A stretch of DNA of 64,000 bases from NCBI RefSeq assembly GCF_021869535.1, contig NW_026262712.1:111845640-111909639 (forward strand). Reading direction: 5' to 3'. Source of the DNA: Mytilus californianus (taxonomy: Eukaryota; Mollusca; Bivalvia; Mytilida; Mytilidae). The notes below the pieces were generated by a model. The model was not told where the DNA came from. It made no database searches and saw nothing but the letters and a program-made list of their open reading frames with translations. Shown here piece by piece: positions 46,680-59,633 of this stretch. Both the position numbers and the translations under genes were made by a program. How positions within the stretch are numbered: the first letter of the stretch is position 1; every line of letters begins with the position of its first letter.

Positions 46680-47460
46680 GAAATGCATCATACATATTCC
46701 AAGAAATATTGAACAGATATATTAAGTTATCTTTCTTTGTTGACAAATTATACATTTTGTCATATTTTTATCATCCATGATATTAATTTTCGACAAGAAC
46801 ATGAAAACCGTCTATACATTTTGTAGATACAATTTTATGTAAATTTCATGTGTAAACTCCATAAACAATTACACAGATGGAAAAATAAAGATATGATTAT
46901 TATGTTTGATATTATTTAAGCAATTTGTTTTTTTGCAGGGCAGACCACAAAGTGATATATTCTTTTTTTTTAAAAGTTGTTTCAGAAAGACCACATGCAG
47001 GTAAGATTTATCGTCTTTCAGGAAAACATTTTATAAATTCTTTTTTCATTCTTTAATTAATTGATTAATTTTTTGAGTGACTGTACAATAGTCAACACAG
47101 CTGCACATTCGACTCCAAAGGGGAAAAATCTTCCCTTCCACAACCTTTCTATCTTCTTTTCCTCGTTTATAAGATCATATAATCCGACTTATCGCCAGTT
47201 TTACTGATCATTAGCAGCACAAGGGGCATCACGAGTGAAACAGGAACTGTTTTACCTTCCGGCAAACCTGTAATGACTGTAATCCCACATCTATCTTCTG
47301 TTTTTGTTTTAACTAAACTTAGGATTACTGGTATCCACTAATAGAAATATTGAATACATACATTGAGTTATCTTACTTTGGTTAGAAATTATATATTTTG
47401 TTGTCATGGTTATTAATGTTTACGATAACATGAAAACAGTCTATAGTTTTACGTAATGGC
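46680..47460. repeat. Short local duplication, no gene
   Basis: 46700-46830 and 47338-47455 are related (ATTRAGTTATCTTNCTTTG, then AACATGAAAACNGTCTATA). The DNA between them is non-coding. Confidence 0.55.
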
Positions 47461-47707
47461 AGGCTGAGGACACCAATAGCTTACTACATGTTTACGGTTA
47501 TGGTTTTGCTCATTGTTAAAGGCTTACAGCACATGATACTTAAAAAGGAAAACATATCTTCCATACATTCTTCAGCCTTATCTTCTAGTCATCGTTTTTG
47601 AAATCACAGAATGCGGTTTATTGTCGATTTATACTCGTCACGAGCAAGAGAAAAGTGCCACCAATGAAAGGAAAGAACTGCTTATTCTACCGGAAATCCC
47701 GATCCAC

Positions 47708-47766
<59 letters not shown>
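47708..47766. repeat. (TC)n microsatellite
   Basis: About 29 uninterrupted CT dinucleotides. X' has only a short CTTCCTTCTCCTCTTG stretch at this place. Confidence 0.95.
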
Positions 47767-47769
<3 letters not shown>

Positions 47770-47892
47770 TGTTATTGGTGGGGTTGGTGTTTATAAAATG
47801 ATCAGTCTTCTCTGAAAAGGAAAATAACACTTTATTAATTCAGTGCGTTCGAAACCTTTGCTTGATTTACCTTCATCAGACACACTCAAGCC

Positions 47893-48708
47893 CAAATTAC
47901 TGATGATAAGGTGATGATACACTAGAGCACTTGTAGTCCACTAGCAGTTATGTCAGTACCGAAGCACAGATTATTGATGATAAGGTGATGATACACTAGA
48001 GCACTTGTAGTCCACCAGCAGTTATGTCAGTACCAAAGCACAGATTACTGATGATAAGGTGATGATACACTAGAGCACTTGTAGTCTACCAGCAGTTATG
48101 TCAGTACCGAAGCACAGATTGCTGATGAAAAGGTGATGATACACTAGAGCACTTGTAGTCCACTAGCAGTTATGTCAGTACCGAAGCACAGATTTTTGAT
48201 GATAAGGTGATGATACACTAGAGCACTTGTAGTCCACCAGCAGTTATGTCGGTACCAAAGCACAGATTACTGATGATAAGGTGATGATACACTAGAGCAC
48301 TTGTAGTCCACTAGCAGTTATGTCAGTATCGAAGCACAGATTACTGATGATAAGGTGATGATACACTAGAGCACTTGTAGTCCACCAGCAGTTATGTCAG
48401 TACCGAAGCACAGATTACTGATGATAAGGTGATGATACACTAGAGCACCTGTAGTCCACTAGCAGTTATGTCTGTACCGATGCACAGATTAGTGATGATA
48501 AGGTGATGATACACTAGAGCACCTGTAGTCCACTAGCAGTTATGTCAGTACCGAAGCACAGATTACTGATGATAAGGTGATGATACACTAGAGCACTTGT
48601 AGTCCACCAGCAGTTATATCGGTACCGAAGCACAGATTACTGATGATACGGTGATGATACACTAGAGCACTTGTAGTCCACTAGCAGTTATGTCGGTACC
48701 GAAGCACA
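47893..48708. repeat. 74-bp satellite, 11 copies
   Basis: The unit runs GATTACTGATGATAAGG, TGATGATACACTAGAGCAC, TTGTAGTCCACCAGCAGTTA, TGTCAGTACCGAAGCACA. Copies differ at few sites. The unit resembles the reverse complement of the middle of family 5 repeats, and the flank at 47835-47892 is the family 5 tail. Confidence 0.95.
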
Positions 48709-48784
48709 TTTCTTGCATTTGTACTGTATTCCTGTCATCTAATGGTGTCATTTTAGTGTTATATTAAATATTGCCATAAAAATG

Positions 48785-48960
48785 CGAGGTTTGGTTAGCC
48801 ACAAAACCAGGTTCAACCCACCATTTTTTTCTTAAAATGTCCTGTACCAAGTCAGGAAAATGGCCATTGTTATATTATAGTTCGTTTCTGTGTGTGTTAC
48901 ATTTTAATATTGTGTTTCTGTTGTGTCGTAGTACTCCTCTTATATTTGATGTGTTTCCCT
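48785..48960 (-). repeat. Interspersed repeat, family 2
   Basis: CCACAAAACCAGGTTCAACC, CCTGTACCAAGTCAGGAAAA and a following GTTCGTTTCTGTGTG segment. Absent from X'. Confidence 0.75.
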
Positions 48961-50739
48961 CAGTTTTAGTTTGTAAAACCCGGATTTGTTTTTTTCTCAA
49001 TCGATTTATAAATTTCGAACAGCAGTATACTACTGTTGCCTTTATTGAATACACGAGAGGAAATATGACCAAAAACACCTAAAATAATATAATAATTTCG
49101 AAATTTCAATTCAGTATTTTGTGGACAATTTTGTGTATATTTCTCTTTTCTCATTTTAGCCATGGTGTTGTACATTATATCTTGTTGCTTCTTTTGACTC
49201 GCCATATATAAACGTGCATGTCACAAGTGTGGAATATTTTTTTTTAGTTAACGTCAGTTATTGGACTATCTCTGTGAATTTTATAGTAAGGGTAGAAGTA
49301 CTGCATAGGATGACCTCTTCAGTCTATTGTGGCAATGTCTATCATATTGATGTTTACATCACATCTCCTTTTATTGAAATCTTTACTTTCGGCGTCATCA
49401 GATTAACTTTACATGAGTGGTAGTTATTTAGCATTTCTTTTTCTTTTTCGTCAATATGTTATTTCTTTTTAATGAGATATAGAATAGATACGAAAGGTTT
49501 AATTGATTGGTTGTTGTTTGTTTTGTGTCCAGTGGCAAATAGTTCATGCATGTTCAAAATGAGTATGGTAGAAACAGGTAAAGTCTTGTGCTGATTTTAA
49601 ATATACCAGGATATGTATCTCTATTGATATATTTTTTTTTCATTTTTTTATGTGACTTTGTTTTCTTAAGCGAGTTGTTCGTTGATACAATTTAGTGTTT
49701 TAACACATTTAGTTTTAAAACTTGTGTTAAATAAATACTTGGTGCCCATACTGTCCCAAGCATTTTGAATCATTATTTGTATTTTAAGCTGGATTATGTT
49801 GTCCTCAACTATTTAGTACGAGACAATAATAACAATAGGAACGTGTATGTTGTTTATCTACCTCTTGGTATTTTCTCCCTATCCATTTTACAAATTAATT
49901 TTTATCGGAAATGGCCAATCTTAATCTTTACTTTCTCCGAAATGCCTTCAATTTAAAATGTAAATGGGTTCCGAAACAATTAAGATACTTCCATCATTTA
50001 TCAAAATTTATTATTTAATTTTAATATGAGCTGTGTTAATACGTCAAAAAAAAATCCTCCTGACATACTTTTCTCCTACGTATACAGCCACCAATAGTAG
50101 ACTGTAGAACGGCAAGATTTCATATTAGCAGGTTAAGTATGCTTTAAGTATCTGTGAGCATTGTTTTATATAGTATTATTGTTTGAATGTACTCATGTTT
50201 ATAAATAAATAAAGTATTATTTTCCTTATGTTAATTCAGAGTTAAGTGCTTTTCCTGTACTTTTTAATTGTGTATTCTTTTATAAATTTACAATTCGTTG
50301 AATTAACTAAGTTATTTATTTTTTTCATTTCAAACTAACATCATCATCATGTTCATCAGTCAGTCTGCCTCAACATGCAGTTGTAGACTACTATTGGGCC
50401 TTTTTAAAGACATGTATGATGCACAAAGCTAAAAGGTTAATGTGAACCGCACAGTAGATCATATTCCAAGTGCTACAATATTCTGTTGTAGTATTGAATT
50501 AATTCTTGTAAATTCCTCCTTATTAAGGTTCACACCTTATCAAATATTCCTTTAATCTGATTGCGCAATAACAAAACTGCATGGCAAGTTCGATATTGTT
50601 TTACGAAAGTATTACATAACAGTTAAATCAAGCACTGTACTGTTTTTCTTGAAATAAATAAACAAAAGATGAGAGAGAAGACGTATATGGAAATCAAAAG
50701 CAATTATATATGATTGCATGTCACGTTTGAAGTAGACAA

Positions 50740-51668
50740 ACATGTTGTTTATATAGTCTAAAGTATAAAAACCGTTGTCTTCATATTTGGTCTAAGGTAA
50801 ACAAAAACGTTGTTTACATATTATGTCTGAAGTAGACAAAAATGTTGTCTGTACATGTTATGCCTAAAATAGACGTTTACGTGCTATGCCTGAAGTAGAC
50901 AAAAACGCTTTGTAAATGCTGTACTATAGCCTAATGGTAGAAGTAACTAATGCTAATGACATAGGGTCTAATGTGTTTAGATCTTATATTCTTCTGATGT
51001 CATTATAGAACTTCACATAGTACGAAAGCTTTTAGAACCCTTTGGTTGTTTTCATTTTTTACTTTTAATGCTAATGTGGTTACCTCTTTCTATTATCGGA
51101 CATTTGATTACATGCTATTTATCGTTCTCTGTACCTTCATGAAACTTGATTTATGCAGTAACCAGAATTCATACAAAGGGAAGTAATCCAAACAAATTCA
51201 ATTCAACTCAATAAAGTCAATACAAATGTTAATGGTGATTTCCTTTTCAAATGTTTACGATAATGTCAAATATAATTCAGCATCCTTTCAAAAGATGGGC
51301 GGAATACACAATGTATCTTATCCCACAATATCGAATAACTGACTTAATTAACGCTTCTAACATGACAATAATGTGTTAATTTTATGTAACCTTAACAAGT
51401 CAATCTATGAAAGCGTTCATATCAAGCAAAGCTACAATGTTTTCTCGTCAGACAAGAACAATTCCTGTCAACATTTGGACTATTTAAATTTATCAATGAT
51501 TATGATAAAACATAGTTATAAATGCTGAAGACATAAAAGGTCTTTGTATATATTTCTATTATACTGTACCATGGTTGACATCTGACGTTACACGTGTTTC
51601 ATCAAAATGTAAATAAGCAACAAACATCATTCATATGCTAGCTGTTACATAAACAGCTATTCAATAAA
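50740..51668. repeat. Duplicated block Y
   Basis: Matches 61275-62770 (Y'). Examples are GTAGAAGTAACTAATGCTAA, GACATAGGGTCTA, ACTTCACATAGTACGAAAGC and GCTAGCTGTTACATNAACAG. It begins with only three to four minisatellite-like units. Confidence 0.9.
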
Positions 51669-51689
51669 TAGTCATGTCTTCTATTTATC

Positions 51690-53375
51690 GTTTATGACAT
51701 CACAGAATGCAGGTTATTGTCGATTTTTACTTGTCACGAGCAAGAGAAAAGAGCCACCAAAATGAATGTAAAAAAAAGGATTGCTTATCCTACCAGAAAT
51801 TCTTATTCCTCTTCCTTCTCCTCTTGTATTGGTGGGGTTCGTGTTTATAAAAACGATTAGTCTTCTTTGAAAAGAAAAATAACACTTTATAACTTCAGTG
51901 CGTTCGAAACATTTGCTTGATTTACCTTCACGCTCAAGGTCAGAATGGTATTATTACTAGAATACGTGTGGAGCAATAAGACCCAAAAGACCTAAAATAA
52001 TATAATTTTGAATTTCAATAAAGTATCTTGTAGACAATTTTGTGTATATTTGTCTTTTTTTCTCATTTTAGCCATGGTGTTGTACAATATACATTATATC
52101 TAGTTGCTTCATTTGACTCGCAATATATAAACGTGCATGTCACAAGTGTGGAATTTTTTTTTTTATGTTAACGTCAGTTATTGGACCATCTCTGTGAATT
52201 GATAGTGAGGGTTGAAGTACTGCAGAGGGTGACCTCTTCGGTCTACTTTGGCGATCTCGGATCGTTGGTGGCTATTACATTGACTTTTACATATTCATAT
52301 CTATATTTTTTGAAATCTTGATTTTCTTTACATTATAGGTGGTTATTTAACATTTTTGTTCTTGTTCATCAATATGTTTTTCTTTCATGTAATAAGGAAT
52401 AGGTACTAAATGATTATATAATTGGTTGCTGTATGTTTTACGCCCAGTTGCAACTATTTCATGCATGTTCAAAAGTAGTTTAGAAGACACAGGTTTAATC
52501 TCACCTCATTTGGTGCTGATTTTTTAACATACCAGATTATACATCTCTTTTTATATTTTTTTATTTATTTAGAAAAGCAGTCTGTTGATACAATTTCCTG
52601 TATTAATGCATGTAGTTTTGTAAATGTTTGTTAACCAGAAACATGGTGCCAATACTGTTCAAATCATTTTAACCATCATTTGTCTTTCAAGTTGGATTAA
52701 TTTGTCCTCAACTCTTTATTATGAAACAATAATAACTATCGAAACTGATGTGCTACTTATCGCTCTCTTGGTTTCTTATCTTTAGAGATTTTGCAAATGA
52801 TTTTTTATCGGAAATGACCTATTTGATGCCAGTATGCAGAATTCTTGGATTTAATATTACTGTTTTAATATACTTATGTTTATAATTAATAAAGTATCAT
52901 TTTCCTTATGTTAGTTCAAAGTTAAGTGTTTTCCTGTAATTTTTAATTGTATGTTCTTTCCTAAATCTATTGAATTAAGTTATTTATTTTTCCATTGCGA
53001 AATAACGACATCATTATTATCATCAGCATGCAGCTGTAGACAATTATATCGGAACCTATTCAAAATATGTATAATGCACAAAGCTAAAAAGCTAATGCGA
53101 ACTGCACAGGAAGTCCTATCACAAGGGAAATTACTCTACACCTATAAATATAATATTCTATGGAAGTATTGTATTAAATTCTGGTAAATTCCTTCAAAAG
53201 ATTCACACCTTATCTCATATATTCCTTTAATCTGATTGCGCAATAACAAAACTTCATGGCAAGTTCGACATTGTTTTAAAAATGCATTACAGAAGAGTTA
53301 AATTAAGCACTTACTGTTTTTCTTGCAATAAATAAACAAAAGATGAGAGAGAAGACGTATATGGAAATCTTTATA
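51690..53375. repeat. Duplicated block X'
   Basis: Second copy of X, without the satellite, the TC run or the family 2 repeat. Homology breaks at ATATGGAAATCTTTATAATT (53360-53375), whereas X continues into Y. Confidence 0.85.
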
Positions 53376-53667
53376 ATTGTAAGCAAGTATCCTTATGTTT
53401 ATGCAAATGCGAAATGAACTCGAAATTACAAGGAATACATACTGATATCAATCATAACAACTTGTTTTTTGTATCATCAAATATACATATGAAGAAATAA
53501 ATGTTATAAAACATGAACAATCAAGAATCAAAAATACTCTAATGCATATTGATTAAACATTGAAAGACTTGGATGTAGTCTTATCCCGTGTTCGTGTTGA
53601 GCCTGTGAGACTGGGATATTGTCCAGCCGTGAAGCCTCGATGAACCGGAAATTGTCCTGTGTGAAGA

Positions 53668-55364
53668 CTATAAATGACTACAATACAAAATATTGGAATT
53701 GTCATTGTTCTCCGTATGTTTTACATGTTCTGTAGGTTTAACTTCATCAACTGGCGATTTAAAATCTGTTGCACCGAATTGTCTTTTTTGAGTTGGAGTA
53801 TCTGGAGATTTTATACTTGTCGTAAAAGACGTCCTTCCAAAACCAAAAGCTGTTGTAACATCGAATCGCCTTTCGTAACTTGGTGCTGCTATTTCTTTAG
53901 ATTGTTTCCATTCAGCAGAAGTTGCCTTTCTTTCAGATTTTATATCCGAATACGAGTTGTCTGTCCTTGGTGATGAATTGTCTGTCCTTGGTGATGAATT
54001 GTCTGTCCTTGGTGATGAATTAAGTGAATGATGAAAATCTTGTAAATCCTCTATTATATTATCTAAGTTGTCCCCTTCATCCATATGAGGAATGTAGCCA
54101 TTCTCCGTAAATGTATTTGGTCGTGGATCCCTATGATAAATACCGTTTCCAGAAAATATACCATCTCTTTCTGGTGCAGACATGCGCTTTAATGATTTAT
54201 GAATACCGGAAATCCAGAGACGTCCACTTGATTTTGATATTCGACTTTTACCAACTAAAACGTCATTTTTATGTTCAATTCCAATTACATTATTATTGTC
54301 TGTAATATCGGATTCGGATTTTGATTTTCGATCGAGCTGAACATAGCCATTCTGAGCTGTGATTTTTGTAGTAAATAACTTAACAGTTCTTGCACTGAGA
54401 TGTGCCTGAAATAAAAATAAATATGAAAGATATAGATTTTAAATTAATAATAAGTGAATTGGGTTTTAAACTGAGGTTTACTATGCATATTGCTGTGTGT
54501 TTGTTTATTCCACATTGGCTAGAGTTATAAGAGGAGAGTTGAGATCTCACAAAACATGGTTAACCCCGCCGCATTAATGCTTCTGTCCCAAGACAGCTAA
54601 AGACTGCCTCCGGGTGCGGGATTTTCTCGCGGCTTTGAAGATCCTTTGGTGGCTTTGGGCTGTTTTCTGCTCTTTGGTCGGGTTCTTTGTCTCTTTGACA
54701 CATTACCCGTTTCCATTCTCAATTCTATTTATTCCTAACATTATTATTATCATTATTATTTCTTTCGAAGTTGTTAAAGAATTTTATATGTAAAAACAAT
54801 AGACTTATGTAATGACAAATCATTCGTCGGGGTTATGCATCGCCGTATGTAATATTTCATTACGAAATTGTATTCTCATCGTGAGTCATGGTTAATCATT
54901 GTATTCTCATCGTAAGTCATCGTTTATTATTGTTATTTTATTGTCATCATGAGACATAGTTTATTATGGTTATTTCATTCTAATCGTAAGTCATGGTTTA
55001 TCATTGTTAATAATATATTCTCATCGTTAGTCATGGTTTATTATGGTTATCTTATTCTCATCGTGAGTCGTGGTTTATTATTGTTATCTTTATTCATATT
55101 TTCGTCAAATATGTTTGAGTTCTGCACCTTTGGTGATATGTCATACAGAAATGTAACGAAATATTTTCCTGATGCTTGAATCCTGCACCTTTGGTCATTC
55201 AAAAATATAACGAAATATTTACCTGATGTTTGAGTCTTGTACCATTAAGTTTGTGTCTTTGGTGATATCGGACAATTGAATCTAAGTAAGGATACGGCTG
55301 ATTATCCATATAATACAAATTATCCTCGTAGTTAATCCTATGATGCTCAACGTAGTTCTCTGAT
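53668..55364 (-). CDS. Gene D: 3' part of a multi-exon gene (partial)
   Basis: Two linked exons are visible on the minus strand: 55223-55364 (phase 2 entry, TTTCAG acceptor, GTAAAT donor) and 53668-54405 (TTTCAG acceptor, stop at 53668). They join in frame and give about 292 residues with no N-terminus. The first exon has a Tyr-rich stretch ending RYHQRHKLNGTRLKHQ. The second starts AHLSARTVKLFTTK. It is Ser/Lys/Asp-rich and contains a SSPRTDN triplet repeat (21-nt unit) and several SP/TP and RxxS sites. No membrane segment or known domain is recognised; it reads like a disordered cytoplasmic tail. Upstream exons must lie above 55.4 kb or were missed. The C-terminus may differ (see findings). 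Family unknown. Confidence 0.55.
54500..54735 (+). repeat. Interspersed repeat, family 4
   Basis: Contains CCACATTGGCTAGAG, GGTTAACCCCGCCGCATT, CTCCGGGTGCGGGATTTTCTC and GTTGTCTC/TTTGTCTCTTTGAC with CCATTCTCAATT. It lies in the gene D intron. Other copies: 56395-56650 and 62990-63375. Confidence 0.8.
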
Positions 55365-56394
55365 CTGAAATAAAACCATTTTTGAGTAAAATCAATGTTT
55401 TTGTGGAACGGCAAAACCAGAGTCGAAAGTTTCCCTCATATGTATTTGGCTGTTTTTCTCGCTCTCGCTCGAAAGTTCCCTTCATATGTATTTGACTTTT
55501 TTCCCTCTGTATATTGACATGATTCAAATGATATGTTTTGTCTGTAAATTTCCAATTCATAAAAATTCAGTAATTTTATCAAAGCGAAGGTTGCCATCCC
55601 CCTATGGCAAAGTAGACCGCAGACAGTTTTAACCGTTTTAGTAGACCCTTAATATAGAACGTAGAAAAAAACTCACGAATAAAAAGTAACAGGAAAAAAA
55701 GTTACAGGAAATAAATTCACAATAAAAAATCAAAGCATCCTCGGTGCTGTGATTCAGCCATTTTTTAGCTATGGAAGGTAGACCAACATTTTTCAGATCT
55801 CATTTTGAATTCCCAAAAAATGTATACATGCTCCTGTAAGGCATTTAGAGACAACCATCAAAACTTTGGTTAAGTGATTTGGCCCAAAATGTTAATTTGT
55901 GCTCAAACCGAAAAGAACCCAAGCGACAATCTGATATCATATGTTTAAAAAAAAAAACAGACAACACAACTTGACAAGGATTGAATGTAGCACTTCATCA
56001 TTTTCATTATTATTTCACTCAAAAATTACCAGTGTTATTTTTCATTTTTAAACATAGTTATGCAATTTTTGTACCTGATCTTATGATCATTTATTGACAT
56101 TGAAGATGAATGGTTTTATTTCATTTCCATAATCTTACTCAAAAAATTGTGTTCAATTGCCCAAAGATAGAGAATTTCTCAAATTTCATACAAATTCTTT
56201 TGATATTTCAATTTTAAGAAGGTGTTCTGATTTCTAATATCTTCTTTTTATTCAATTAAATAATTTTTGCATGATTGGAAATAGAAATCTTCAAAGGAAG
56301 GTGTAGTATATCTTTTATTGAAGTTTGACTTAATAATTTCAGAAAAGAGGCATTGAAAATACACTTTGTCAACAACAAAAAATAAATAACTAAT
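55365..56394. other. No further exon seen; short recurrent motif
   Basis: A motif GGCAAAGTAGACC followed by GTTTTAGTAGACCCTTAATA at about 55603-55655 recurs twice near 58750-58856. No upstream exon of gene D could be identified. Confidence 0.45.
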
Positions 56395-56650
56395 TTTCAT
56401 ATAAATTGGTGTTCATTCTTCCAAGTCAGGAGCCTCTGGCCTTTGTTAGCCTTGTATCATTTTAATTTTAGTTCATTTATATGTTTTGGAGTTTAGCGTG
56501 ACGTCCATTTTCATTGAACTGAAGCCCGCCTCCAGGTGCGGGATTTTCTCGCTGTGTTGAAGACCCATTGGTGGCCTTTGGCAGTTTTCTGCTCTTGGGT
56601 TGGGTTGTTGTCTCTTTGAAACATTCCCCATTTCCATTCTCTATTTCGGT
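56395..56650 (+). repeat. Interspersed repeat, family 4
   Basis: Contains CCAAGTCAGGAGCCTCTGG, TTTAGCGTGACGTCCATTTTC and CTCCAGGTGCGGGATTTTCTC. Confidence 0.8.
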
Positions 56651-56935
56651 ACTGACATGATTTATAACAAACTTTTCTAAAACTGTCCGTTTATAAATTT
56701 TGAAATTATAAAATAAACTAAGGTTTCAACTCCCTCAGGCAAAGTTGACCTTAAATGAATTTGGCTATTTGTTTTAGGTATTTTTGTCATATAGCTCTTC
56801 AACTGGTTCGGTACTTGTACATCCCTCGGATTTCAAATGTTTGGCATTGAGCGTTCCTGATGAAGGTAAATCCAGAAAAGCGCTTCGGACGCATGAAATT
56901 ATTAAACGTGTTGTTTTCAATTTTTTTATTCATTG
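56648..56935 (+). repeat. Interspersed repeat, family 5
   Basis: TTCGGTACTGACATGATTTA through GGCAAAGTTGACC to GATGAAGGTAAATCCAG and AAAGCGCTTCGGACGC. It abuts the family 4 copy and lacks the CACTGGGTC head. Confidence 0.75.
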
Positions 56936-56958
56936 AGAAAAATAGTTTCCTGTATTCA

Positions 56959-57126
56959 AATGTACGTGTACAAATATCTAACATCGTTAAATAGCAATAT
57001 AATGTACGTGTACAAATACCTTACACCGTTAAATAGCAATATAATGTACGTGTACAAATACCTTACACCGTTAAATAGCAATATAATGTACTTGTACAAA
57101 TACCTTACACCGCTAAATAGCAATAT
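56959..57126. repeat. 42-bp tandem repeat, 4 copies
   Basis: Unit AATGTACGTGTACAAATACC followed by TTACACCGTTAAATAGCAATAT. The unit is a multiple of three, so one frame stays open, but nothing else suggests coding. Confidence 0.85.
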
Positions 57127-57667
57127 AATGCATGGGGAATAAACAAATACATTTTATTGCAGAAAATCTCCAGGTTAGAGTTATACAATTTTGTTTATTG
57201 TTTCAAGCTAATTAGTGATAATAGTAACTTAAATTAACTAAAATTATTGACTAATACCAGATGATTATAACACTGAATGTACAAGAAAAATAGACCCTGC
57301 TTGCATTTGTCCATACATATTTTGTTTTTCGTCTTTTCTTTTCCAAAAAATGCATTTCTTTTATCCTTCATCTTGTACCACATGTTATTTAATTACTTAC
57401 ACAATTCTTAGATACTGATAAAATACTTTCATACTTCTCATTAACTGCTCAATTTTGATGTATTACTTTTTCACATTAATTAATAAATAGTAATCTATTA
57501 TATTTTTTTATTTACAAAGGGACTATATGCAAGTGTATATCTAAAATAAAGGCGCTATTCGACCAATCTTTTCTTAATTTAAGGGCAAATAACATGTCAA
57601 AAGTTGACAATAGTTAATTAAAATGGTGTATAAGGTTTCTGCAAGTCATTAAATCACATAATTAGTT
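57127..57667. other. No feature seen
   Basis: AT-rich. A minus-strand AATAAA near 57507-57512 could serve the possible exon at 57668-57738. Confidence 0.4.
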
Positions 57668-57738
57668 TCATGATCTGTCTTCAACTTCTAATTCTGCACC
57701 ATCTCCAAATCCTAAGCCATCAAATAAATCCAGCATGG
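57668..57738 (-). CDS. Possible terminal exon E (fragment)
   Basis: A minus-strand TTTTTGATTCAG acceptor at 57739-57740 is followed by 71 nt. The open frame reads MLDLFDGLGFGDGAELEVED, then RS and a TGA at 57668. The acidic, glycine-containing sequence and GC-richer composition look coding against the surrounding AT-rich DNA. The other two frames hit stops within 30 nt. No partner exon was found upstream, and the protein is not recognised. It could be chance. Confidence 0.35.
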
Positions 57739-57740
57739 CT

Positions 57741-59633
57741 GAATCAAAAATTAGTAAATTTAGTATATCATCTTTTTGTACATAATATTATATACTTTTT
57801 AAAAGATTTTTATTAAGATGAAGGCATAAACATTTTATGTCTCTTATGTATGGAAACAGTCACAGGAAAATCATTTGAAATTGTATGTAGTAAATCATAT
57901 CATTTGAATAGTCATGATAGTGTAACAGTTCCAGAATATTTCAACATACTTTAATGTTAGAATATAGGGGTATTGTATTTGGGGTGTTGACGTTTCTCCA
58001 ACATTTGATATTTTTTGTTTACAGCTAAATAGTTTCTTGTTTGGGAAACGTGATTTTTGGGCAATAGGGATTAATGAAGTTTACCTGTAAATGGAGTTAC
58101 AGTGATTCCAGCTAAAATAAATGTTTGAGTAATCTGACGGATTGATAGTTGAAAACAAGTCAAAATTGGAAAATAAATATTTCATCAAAGAGCACTAATA
58201 TACGAAACAGCGATTAACAACGAAACTTGGTTCCAATGGTATACAATTATCAACAATGCTAGCACTGATGGACAAATATGTTACACAATCTTCAAATCAT
58301 GTACAGGAAAATGCTTTAAATTGCTGACACATAAATAGTATTACACAAAAAAAATAAAATATTTAAGTTGAGCACAAAAAGTAATACGTAAATGAAGTAA
58401 AGGTCAGCTGAATCCTGCCAGAAAAAAACATGTATACTTTACAATCATACCATACACCAAGTATAGTTAGCCTTTTGCTTTAACATAGTACATGATAAAC
58501 ATTTATTGGGTATAGTGGAAAAAAAACAGCTTCTCTGGGTAATTTTGAAGAATGCTGGTTGGGCGGGATAACTGATGGGTGTCGGTAAAGAATATCTGTG
58601 GCGATAGTTGGGAGTTGATGTCTTCAGCAAGTTGAGTAAGCGGTCGTGTGTCTGCTCACTTATATTGGGTAGTAGACAAAAGACGATTGGTAAATAGCTT
58701 CATGGACCATTTCGTGTATTGTGTAGAGTTTATGACCTTTAAAAAACCCTCTGACAAAGTAGACCTTATATAGTTTCAGCTGTTTAAGTGGGCCCTTAAA
58801 AGCACTATGACAAAGTAGACTTTATAGAGATTTTGTAGTTTTAGTAGGACCTTAATATAAGTTTTAAAGCTTTCAAACGTTTTACATTTTTGACTTTCCA
58901 AACTTTTGGTCCCGGGCGTTATTGACGGGACTTATCCCAGAAACACTTACGGAAAATATATCATACGTTTTTAAAATGCAAATATCATATGTTATTGGGG
59001 AACTACATGTACGCGGAAAACATATCCTCTGTGAATCCCGAATATGTTATAATGGTTTCATGTTTTCAACATTAATAACCATTCTGATGTTCGTTTTGTG
59101 TTTAAAAGGCATATGGATTTCTTCAAGTTAGTTCAATCTGTTGAAATTATGTTACGTTATTTTGATATTATTTTTATGTTCCAGTTTAGGAATATGTCAA
59201 TACGATTTAATGTTTATTTTTAAATTAGTTAACTGTAAATTCACATTCACGTTTCTTCCTGGTTCCTTTCCATTTAAAAGTATTCAAGTGAAACATTCGA
59301 TATTTCATTTTTTATATATATACTCAGTCAAATTGCATATTTAAGATGTAGATATTTATAGTAATAACACACATATCTATTCAGGTATAGTATTGTTTTA
59401 TCGTAATTAATTAAATAATCATTAAATTTTTATTTTAGATCGTAACAGTTGAGCTTTCGACATATATCGAATACACGAAAAATGATACTTGAGGTTTGCT
59501 TTTAATTATTAACAATTACACTAGACGGGTTGCATTTAACTTGATGGATTGGTTTATTATATTCCTCTTCCGGAAATAAAGTCATTGTTATATTTGATGG
59601 TGATCCAGATTTCTGTGTTTTCAACCTCTAATT
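57741..59633. other. No gene seen upstream of receptor
   Basis: AT-rich DNA. The GACAAAGTAGAC...TTAGTAGGACCTTAATATA motif occurs twice in tandem at about 58750-58856. No clear TATA box was assigned to the receptor gene. Confidence 0.4.

Larger units (their letters stand above)
47580..50690. repeat. Duplicated block X
   Basis: Paralogous to 51690-53375 (X'), with landmarks at corresponding places: GTCACGAGCAAGAGAAAAG, ATTTTAGCCATGGTGTTGTA, AACGTGCATGTCACAAGTG and GATGAGAGAGAAGACGTATA. X is longer because it contains the TC run, the 74-bp satellite and a family 2 insertion. No conserved reading frame was found between copies. Confidence 0.85.

Noticed and set aside
47598..47815. Two frames with Ser-Leu runs
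   Set aside because: Produced by the (TC)n microsatellite.
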